Source: a virus. From it: 20,244 bases of DNA. The notes beneath the pieces were generated by a model. That model worked only from the letters and a program-made list of their open reading frames with translations. It was not told where the DNA came from and ran no database searches. Positions 8,012 through 13,736 of the stretch are shown piece after piece (positions within the stretch are counted from its first letter, which is position 1; every line of letters begins with the position of its first letter). A program made the translations under genes and the position numbers. Where the stretch lies: positions 1-20,244 of IMG/VR virus record IMGVR_UViG_3300020410_000079. One strand, 5' to 3'.

Positions 8012-9482
8012 TAGTCACTTCCTCAACTTTCTTGCCATAAACATCTTTCACACAATCCATTACGGTATAGAAAGAACTATCTTGTTTGTTAATTATATGT
8101 CGAACCGCGCCGACGAAGAATCTTTTATTATAGAGTAGATTCTCTTTTTCCATAAACTCTTTCACTTCAGTATTCTGCGGTATGACGAGTTCAACTACCT
8201 GACCAACTTCAATATCGGAATTACCTGGAATCGTAACTTCTATTACTATATTATTGAGTTGCGTTCTTGATGTAACATCGAAGGATAGAAACTCGTGCAA
8301 CTTACGTGGGTTACGCAGCTGCTGATCCGTTTCTGTTGTAGGATCATTTGCGAACGGATCGTGAACTCTTTCCTTTACGAAGGGCACGGTTCTTGGATCA
8401 CCAATGTTAGTCGGCAGAAAATACTTATACGACGATTTAGTTGTCGTCTTGAATACCGAGTTCTTTGCATATAACTTTTCATTCGGTTTCTTTTCGAGAT
8501 GCGCGAAGTTCTTCGCATCGTCATCATAGTTGAATGTCGTCTCAGTGAATCGTTTTAGTATCGGATCAAGAGCTTCAATGTCGTGGCTATATAATCCAGT
8601 TTGAATGTTTTCCTGTGTATCGACCTGTTTTACGACTTTCAAATCTTCAATGAGCTGGCGTGGGTGAACCTTCTGAGATCCATCCATCAAAGGTTTTTCG
8701 GTACTTGCTTCTGATAAAAAGAACTTCTCGAAGGGTTCTCCTACTAACAAACTATCGATAGTTCTGAAGTTCCATCCATCATACGACTCATAGAAAACGA
8801 AGTTAGATGCTTGACTGGTATCCTCTAATGGCTCTTTAGAATCAGCACCGCCTGGAGGAATCTTTTTATTTCCAAACTTATATATGTTATTGCTACCGCC
8901 CGTTTTGACTATACCTTCTCTTGCAGCCATGTTGATAGCAGTGATTGGTTTTTCGCCAGGAAAGTTGAGGTTAAGAAAGTTAGAGCTCTCTTGTAACTTG
9001 ATCTCTTTTTTCTTTAAGAAATAATGCTCTTCTTCAATTGGTTTAAGGAACTCCTCATAGATACTCTTGGTGATCTGATCTGCTGTTAGATCCTTATATG
9101 ATTTCTTAACCGATAGTCTTTCGTTATTAATGATCTCTTGAGATACGCCTGTCAATAGATAAGCTTCGTTTCTCTCACCGGCTTTCTTTCGGTCACTAAC
9201 TTTAAAGATACGAAATACGTAAGTTCTAAAATCATCAAAGCCTGGTGTACCGAAACGAAGAACGAGTGTTTCATCACCTACTATCGGAAAGAACTCGACA
9301 AGACCAACAGCTTCCATCATTGATACTTCACAATAGATACCGTTATCCATTATGTCGTGATATATATCGATACCCAACATGATTTCTTGGATATCACGAA
9401 AGTTCTTATCATGATTGTATAGGATGCAGCTCGCAATCTCTACGTTCTTTGCCCTATACGGTAACGAAGATAATCTTGACAT
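8004..9482 (-). CDS. 27: Baseplate hub protein, gp27-like
   Basis: This 492-residue protein lies directly upstream of the gp5-like spike and is translationally coupled to it. It opens with SSLPYRAKNVEIASCILYNH and contains IYHDIMDNGIYCEVSMMEAVGL, FEKFFLSEAS and a C-terminal beta region (TIPGNSDIEVGQVVELVIP) followed by GAVRHIINKQ. That end segment resembles the tube-like hub domains of gp27/gpD proteins, in which a short 'VGQVVEL' strand precedes a scaffold loop. Length and position fit the T4 hub gp27 (about 390 residues), which forms the trimeric socket for gp5. No enzymatic motif is seen. The assignment is by context and weak pattern memory, so moderate. Confidence 0.72.
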   Translation of the reverse strand: MSRLSSLPYRAKNVEIASCILYNHDKNFRDIQEIMLGIDIYHDIMDNGIYCEVSMMEAVGLVEFFPIVGDETLVLRFGTPGFDDFRTYVFRIFKVSDRKKAGERNEAYLLTGVSQEIINNERLSVKKSYKDLTADQITKSIYEEFLKPIEEEHYFLKKKEIKLQESSNFLNLNFPGEKPITAINMAAREGIVKTGGSNNIYKFGNKKIPPGGADSKEPLEDTSQASNFVFYESYDGWNFRTIDSLLVGEPFEKFFLSEASTEKPLMDGSQKVHPRQLIEDLKVVKQVDTQENIQTGLYSHDIEALDPILKRFTETTFNYDDDAKNFAHLEKKPNEKLYAKNSVFKTTTKSSYKYFLPTNIGDPRTVPFVKERVHDPFANDPTTETDQQLRNPRKLHEFLSFDVTSRTQLNNIVIEVTIPGNSDIEVGQVVELVIPQNTEVKEFMEKENLLYNKRFFVGAVRHIINKQDSSFYTVMDCVKDVYGKKVEEVTNA

Positions 9483-10048
9483 TATTCAAATATGCTTTCG
9501 GCCTGATCTAGGAATAAGTTCAGATATACATTATCAAGAACCTTTATGATTCGGCGCTCATCGTTCTTTTCTTCTTCATAAGTATAGTTCGATACTTCAC
9601 GTTTCTGGTCTACCGGTAATCCTGCATATGTTTCAGCATCGACCTCGAAGAACTTCTTAGGTACGATAGTTCCATCGAAGAGAACCTGCTTCTCTTGATA
9701 CTTCCATTCATAATGATGTCTTGTACCTTGAGCTGATGCAACTGAACCGTACTTAGATTTAATAAAGTTGATGAAAGGATTATAGTCCAGTGGCCACTCG
9801 AACATAGGATCTATGATCTCGTTCACTTTATAGATGACCCAGTCGAGTGTAACATCACCATAGAACCTATCAGCAATGAACTGTGCAGTCTGACCTTCCT
9901 CTACCGTATGTGTATAGTAGATAGCAGAACGTTCATTCCACACATCTCGCAATCTATACCTGACGAGTGGATTCTTAATTGTTTTCGGCTTATTGTTCTT
10001 TAGAAGATCAAAGTCAATGAGCGGGTGATTATTGAAGAAGTGTGCCAT
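9482..10048 (-). CDS. 53: Baseplate wedge protein gp53
   Basis: This 188-residue protein matches gp53, the wedge subunit that sits with gp6 and gp25 near the hub. The N-terminus, FFNNHPLIDFDLL, and NPLVRYRLRDVWNERSAIYY are typical. Residues about 46-82 (HTVEEGQTAQFIADRFYGD, then LDWVIYKVNEIIDP) form a LysM-like module, a feature of the gp53 family. The segment FEWPLDYNPFINFIKSKYGS follows. Its length is close to T4 gp53 (196). Start and stop overlap neighbouring genes by one base each, so gp48, gp53 and the hub gene are coupled. Confidence 0.9.
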   Translation of the reverse strand: MAHFFNNHPLIDFDLLKNNKPKTIKNPLVRYRLRDVWNERSAIYYTHTVEEGQTAQFIADRFYGDVTLDWVIYKVNEIIDPMFEWPLDYNPFINFIKSKYGSVASAQGTRHHYEWKYQEKQVLFDGTIVPKKFFEVDAETYAGLPVDQKREVSNYTYEEEKNDERRIIKVLDNVYLNLFLDQAESIFE

Positions 10049-11028
10049 TATCTGTCGAACGCCTTGATGTTTTCTTTTGTGATGATAGCAACTTCCTGCA
10101 GCTGCATTTCGATCTGCACTGCTACCGGTGCTTTTGCGGTTCCATCAGGACTGGCATGATATTGAGTGCCATCTGGATGATAATTTACAGAGAATCCTTT
10201 TAAGACCGAAGGTGCTATATTATATAAGAACTCTTTGTGATGAAAGTCGATATCAAACTGTTCTGGATAGGTTAAGAATACAGACTGGCCGGCAACATCA
10301 CCGAGACTAGATCGACCAGGTGCAGCATGATATTTGAACAGCTTAATGATATTATAGATAGTGTTAGATTCTGCATAGTTCCTTGCAACGAGTTTCCAAC
10401 TGAATGTATGTTCCCTCATAGCCGGTGAATCATAAAGTAGAGCCATAAACGGATTCCTTGCGATACCAGCTCCAGCCATTGCTCCCTTCACGGCAGGTCC
10501 TATGCCTGCACCAACCACACCAAGGACGGCTCCTTTAGCACCACCCTTAGCGGCACCAGGAAGAGCAAGACCTCCACTCTCAGCAAGCTGTGAGACGTAG
10601 TAACCCGCACCTGCTGCTAGACCTTTTGTGTCGATACTACCTTTCACTGCATCGGTTAAAGATTCGACCTTGCCTGATTTGAATGCATCTGCAATGCCGC
10701 CGCCAACAGTTGCACCAAGTGCTCCAACCGGTCCCAACGATTCAGCATTGTATCCGTGGTTGTATCCGGTTGAAAGTTGCTGTGGCATCGGTAAGAATAC
10801 ACGTGCGATATCTTTATTTATCGTTACATCTTTTCTTTGCATCAGCTCTTGTGTAAAGACACGAACTGCGCACCAATGATCGAGCTGCTCGACATCTCCA
10901 GGAAAGAATAGCTCAGTTGCATTTCCGGTATCTTTAGATCCAAGAGCTTCAGCGAGTGGTGTTCCGCCGCCTCTTTTTTCTCCGGTATTAGATCTAAATT
11001 TACTGGCTACAGGACTTGGCTTCGTCAT
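10048..11028 (-). CDS. 48: Baseplate tail-tube cap protein gp48
   Basis: This 326-residue protein looks like gp48, which binds the hub and starts the tail tube. Typical parts are LFFPGDVEQLDHWCAVRVF, VFLPMPQQLSTGYNHGYN and, at the C-terminal end, RNPFMALLYDSPAMREHTFS, FLTYPEQFDIDFHH and GFSVNYHPDG. Residues about 110-195 are a Gly/Ala-rich, poorly conserved-looking insert. The start at 11028 has AAGGA nine bases upstream. It is the first gene of the leftward late operon, behind the minus-strand TATAAATA at 11058-11065. Its ATG overlaps the first base of the opposing plus-strand late promoter. Confidence 0.87.
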   Translation of the reverse strand: MTKPSPVASKFRSNTGEKRGGGTPLAEALGSKDTGNATELFFPGDVEQLDHWCAVRVFTQELMQRKDVTINKDIARVFLPMPQQLSTGYNHGYNAESLGPVGALGATVGGGIADAFKSGKVESLTDAVKGSIDTKGLAAGAGYYVSQLAESGGLALPGAAKGGAKGAVLGVVGAGIGPAVKGAMAGAGIARNPFMALLYDSPAMREHTFSWKLVARNYAESNTIYNIIKLFKYHAAPGRSSLGDVAGQSVFLTYPEQFDIDFHHKEFLYNIAPSVLKGFSVNYHPDGTQYHASPDGTAKAPVAVQIEMQLQEVAIITKENIKAFDR

Positions 11029-11035
11029 ATAAATA
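11028..11035 (+). promoter_or_regulatory. T4-type late promoter for gp4-gp2 direction
   Basis: An exact TATAAATA on the plus strand. The expected start site is near 11041, about 25 bases before the gp4 ATG. The octamer touches the start codon of the opposing gp48 gene and faces the minus-strand copy at 11058-11065. Confidence 0.8.
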
Positions 11036-11057
11036 GTTCCTTAGAAACTGTTTTAGA

Positions 11058-11065
11058 TATTTATA
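11058..11065 (-). promoter_or_regulatory. T4-type late promoter for gp48 operon
   Basis: An exact TATAAATA on the minus strand directly abuts the gp4 start codon at 11066. The expected start site is near 11052, giving a leader of about 24 bases for gp48. Confidence 0.8.
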
Positions 11066-11512
11066 ATGAGAACGCTGAAGGGTAGATTCAAACCTCAAAA
11101 TCCGCAGAAATATAAAGGCGATCCTACGAACATTATATACCGCAGTTCGTGGGAACTTAAGTTTATGAAGTTCTGCGATCTTAGAGAAGATATCTTACAG
11201 TGGCAATCAGAAGAGTTTGCGATACCATATAAGCATCCTATCGATGGAAAGTTCCATCATTACTTTCCAGACTTTCTTGTAAAAGTAAAGACCGCAAGCA
11301 ATCAGATCGAGACGTGGGTCGTCGAGATAAAACCGTATGCTCAGACTCGAGAACCTAAGAAAACAGATTCTTGTAGAATCACAAAGAGATATATCAACGA
11401 AGTTCGGACATATGCTATCAATAAGTATAAGTGGGACTATGCCGAAGCTTGGTGTAAGGATCGTAACTATAAGTTCGTCATCTTTACCGAAAAAGAATTG
11501 AACATTAAGTAG
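11066..11512 (+). CDS. 4: Head completion protein gp4 (nuclease-like)
   Basis: This 148-residue protein matches T4 gp4 (about 150 residues), needed to finish DNA-filled heads before tail joining. The N-terminus has GRFKPQNPQKYKGDPTNI followed by IYRSSWELKFMKFCD, a strong family signature. A PD-(D/E)xK-type active site is visible: E in SSWELKF, D in HHYFPDFLV and the E-x-K of VVEIKP. This agrees with a role in trimming the packaged DNA end. No clear ribosome site precedes the ATG, which lies right behind the minus-strand late promoter, so its message should have a short leader. The pairing with gp2 matches the T4 gene order. Confidence 0.92.
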   Translation: MRTLKGRFKPQNPQKYKGDPTNIIYRSSWELKFMKFCDLREDILQWQSEEFAIPYKHPIDGKFHHYFPDFLVKVKTASNQIETWVVEIKPYAQTREPKKTDSCRITKRYINEVRTYAINKYKWDYAEAWCKDRNYKFVIFTEKELNIK

Positions 11513-11515
11513 CCT

Positions 11516-11523
11516 TATAAATA
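11516..11523 (+). promoter_or_regulatory. T4-type late promoter for gp2 and tail genes
   Basis: An exact TATAAATA on the plus strand starts just after the gp4 stop and 17 bases before the gp2 ATG. The expected start site is near 11529, leaving a very short leader that still holds AAGGAG. Confidence 0.78.
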
Positions 11524-11539
11524 ATGGTAAGGAGTAAAC

Positions 11540-12151
11540 ATGGTTGCTTACGTATTCGATAAGATTCTACAGCAGGGTGTAGCTGCAGGAGAAGTTCCCG
11601 CAAGAACTCGTGCTGCGCGTGACTGGTTTCGTGAAACTGCATCTGGGTTTCGTACGACTCCAAACGAATTGATAAGAGGAGCAGCAGAAGCTGAAGGAGG
11701 TAGTGCTCTTACGGGTAAGACACTTCCTGGTCGCATGTATACCTTCTTCTATGATCCAAAGACTAAGCGAGATCTACCTTACTACGATAGGTTTCCTCTA
11801 ATCTTCAAGATCAAGAATGTTAGTGGTGGATTCCTTGGTATCAATATGCACTATCTGCCACCGCAGTTAAGAGCAAGATTGATGGATGCGCTGTATCCAC
11901 TCGTAACGAATCGTAAGTACGATGAGACTACTCGTCTACGATTAACATATGAAATTCTGAACGGTGCAACCAAGTATCGATTCTTTAAGCCTACTATTAA
12001 GAAGTACTTGAACAGTCATGTAAGATCTCGATACGTTCTCATCAATGCAAATCAGTGGGACATGGCTCTATTCCTACCGACAGAACGTTTCGTTAAGAAG
12101 AATAAGAATTTCGTTTGGCAAGAGAGTCGTAAAGCAATAAGGAGACGCTGA
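11540..12151 (+). CDS. 2: DNA end protector protein gp2-like
   Basis: This 203-residue basic protein follows gp4. It contains the block GRMYTFFYDPKTKRDLPYYD, then RFPLIFKIKNVSGGFLGINM and HYLPPQLRARLMDAL, which I associate with gp2 of marine T4-like phages. gp2 caps the packaged DNA end and shields it from host RecBCD after injection. The N-terminal 60 residues are Ala/Arg-rich, and the C-terminus ends in a strongly basic RKAIRRR tail, suited to DNA contact. AAGGAG lies five bases before the ATG. The stop overlaps the next start as TGATG. T4 gp2 is longer (about 274), so the match is to the family core. Confidence 0.75.
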   Translation: MVAYVFDKILQQGVAAGEVPARTRAARDWFRETASGFRTTPNELIRGAAEAEGGSALTGKTLPGRMYTFFYDPKTKRDLPYYDRFPLIFKIKNVSGGFLGINMHYLPPQLRARLMDALYPLVTNRKYDETTRLRLTYEILNGATKYRFFKPTIKKYLNSHVRSRYVLINANQWDMALFLPTERFVKKNKNFVWQESRKAIRRR

Positions 12152-12831
12152 TGCCATTCAACATCAATAATTTTAGTGCAGAAATAAACAGTAATGGATT
12201 TGCGCGCGGTGATTTCTTTGATGTGTCTTTTACAGGATTTCCTATAAAGGTTGTAGCTGCTATCGAGGGGTCTACCAATCCACCTACGAATGTCAGATCT
12301 GACTTTTTAACATTGAGAGCCGAGTCTGTAACTGTACCACAAAGAGCCATCACTCCTATCGAGTACAAGGACTATGGTGCTCCATACAAGATAGGTTCTA
12401 CTGCGAACTATATCGAGATTGATGTAACATTCATTCTAAGTAAAAACATGAGGGAACGTAACTTCTTTCTTGCTTGGCAGGACGTTATCACAGGAGATCA
12501 TCGTCTTAGATCGACTAATGCACGAGGATCGTCTTTTGATCTTGGTTACTTTGATGACTATAAATGCGATGGAATAGAAATCAGACATTTTACAGGTGAT
12601 GATTCGAATGTATTAAATAGAACAGATACACCTGTATACATTACACAATTAAGAGATGCCTATCCACTGAACGTAGGTCCAGTTACAAGATCATGGGCAT
12701 CAGCAGAAATATTGAAGCAGCAGGTTACATTTACGTACCGCTACTTCTCTGAGAGACCATCCGGTTTCGTTGAAACTCGTACTAAGCCTGAACGAGTTGG
12801 CCGAAATAATTCTTTTTTCGGTGCATTTTAA
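12151..12831 (+). CDS. Tail-tube-fold protein, probable gp54-like tube initiator
   Basis: This 226-residue protein opens with MPFNINNFSAEINSNGFARG, then FFDVSFTGFP, SVTVPQRAITPIEYKDYG and, near the end, DAYPLNVGPVTRSWASAEIL followed by QQVTFTYRYF. This order (membrane-free beta barrel, a 'VP.R.i' strand, a late 'YP..v....' element and a closing strand) is the pattern of tail-tube proteins such as gp19 and the tube-initiating baseplate protein gp54. At this size, and next to the chaperone and tape-measure genes, gp54 is more likely than the major tube protein gp19 (about 163 residues), but the two cannot be separated with certainty here. AAGGAG lies six bases before the start. Confidence 0.65.
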   Translation: MPFNINNFSAEINSNGFARGDFFDVSFTGFPIKVVAAIEGSTNPPTNVRSDFLTLRAESVTVPQRAITPIEYKDYGAPYKIGSTANYIEIDVTFILSKNMRERNFFLAWQDVITGDHRLRSTNARGSSFDLGYFDDYKCDGIEIRHFTGDDSNVLNRTDTPVYITQLRDAYPLNVGPVTRSWASAEILKQQVTFTYRYFSERPSGFVETRTKPERVGRNNSFFGAF

Positions 12832-12849
12832 ATTATATGGAGATACACT

Positions 12850-13560
12850 ATGCCTTTACCAAAGTTGGTAACGCCTGAGTTTACAATTTCGGTTCCATCG
12901 ACTAAGGAACCAGTTAAGATTAGACCATTTCTAGTGAAGGAAGAAAAAGTTCTCTTCATGGCAATGGAAGGAAACGATGCAAAAGATATTGAGGGAGCTA
13001 TTACGAATATCTTAGAAGCTTGTATTCTTACACCCGGAGTAGATGTAAAGAAGTTGCCGTCATACGACTTAGAGTATCTATTTCTACAGTTACGAGGTAA
13101 GTCGGTCGGTGAGACAATCAAACTTAAGATGTCACACGGAGAAGATAAAGAGTGCAGGGCAGTCACTGACGTTGAGATCAATGTCGAGGATATCAATGTA
13201 TTCTTTGATGAAGATCACACTAATAAGATACAGATCTCTAACGAGATAGGAATTAAGTTTAGGGATCCGAGTCTGCGAGATCTGACCAGTGTAGATATTG
13301 CAGAAAATAATTATGATACCGTAGTGAATGTTGTTGCTAACTGTATTGATATGGTATACGATAAAGAAGATGTATATGATCAATTCACGAGAGAAGAAAG
13401 TGTTGAATTCTTGAATAGTATGACACAGGATCAGTTCACAAAGGTTCAAGGATTCTTTGATACACTACCAAGATTGAAGCACACTATAACTTGGACTTGT
13501 CCAGAATGCGGAGAAACAGATAGCGTTACAGTCGAAGGACTGCAGAATTTTTTTACATAG
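12850..13560 (+). CDS. 26: gp26-like baseplate hub / tape-measure chaperone, zero-frame product
   Basis: This 236-residue protein matches the T4 gp26-type base plate family: MPLPKLVTPEFTISVPSTKE, PVKIRPFLVKEEKVLFMAME and YDLEYLFLQLRGKSVGETI are the family's recognisable blocks. A CPECG knuckle near residue 218 has only one visible Cys pair. GGAGA lies six bases before the ATG. In its last codons the frame reads through seven consecutive T (13548-13554) and stops at TAG 13558-13560. The -1 frame is open from the T run to 13736 and reads as a natural continuation. The protein precedes a tape measure, so by analogy with lambda G/GT it may chaperone that protein; the chaperone role is inference. 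Confidence 0.85.
   Translation: MPLPKLVTPEFTISVPSTKEPVKIRPFLVKEEKVLFMAMEGNDAKDIEGAITNILEACILTPGVDVKKLPSYDLEYLFLQLRGKSVGETIKLKMSHGEDKECRAVTDVEINVEDINVFFDEDHTNKIQISNEIGIKFRDPSLRDLTSVDIAENNYDTVVNVVANCIDMVYDKEDVYDQFTREESVEFLNSMTQDQFTKVQGFFDTLPRLKHTITWTCPECGETDSVTVEGLQNFFT
13548..13554 (+). promoter_or_regulatory. Candidate -1 ribosomal slippery heptamer
   Basis: Seven T in a row, in zero-frame register T TTT TTT followed by ACA TAG, fit the X XXY YYZ rule. The zero-frame stop lies two codons after the slippery codons. Confidence 0.65.
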
Positions 13561-13736
13561 CGCTCAGTCATGATAACTTAGCGAATTATTATCAAATGAA
13601 TTTTTCGCTATTACAACACCATAAGTATTCATTGGCTGAGCTTGAAGATATGATACCATTCGAGCGCGACATCTATATACATATGCTCGTGCAACATTTA
13701 GAAGAAGAACAAAAAAGGCTAGAAAGAAATGGCTAA
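13548..13736 (+). CDS. -1 frame extension of the gp26-like protein (probable frameshift product, gp51-like)
   Basis: Read in the -1 frame from the T run, the extension is FFYIALSHDNLANYYQMN followed by FSLLQHHKYSLAELEDMIP and FERDIYIHMLVQHLEEEQ, ending at TAA 13734-13736. This is about 60 residues after the slip; full fusion product about 295 residues. The segment upstream of the first internal ATG (13596) already looks like protein (YIALSHDNLANYYQ), so initiation at 13596 (46 residues) would waste conserved-looking sequence. The heptamer T TTT TTT allows both tRNAs to re-pair. The stop overlaps the tape-measure ATG at 13729. Alternatives are a separate 46-residue gene with no good ribosome site, or a real single-base indel. 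Confidence 0.72.
   Translation, partial: FFYIALSHDNLANYYQMNFSLLQHHKYSLAELEDMIPFERDIYIHMLVQHLEEEQKRLERNG

Noticed and set aside
10801-10830. TATTTATC inside gp48 as a further late promoter
   Set aside because: It differs from the octamer by one base, lies within a coding region and has no gene start at a sensible distance.
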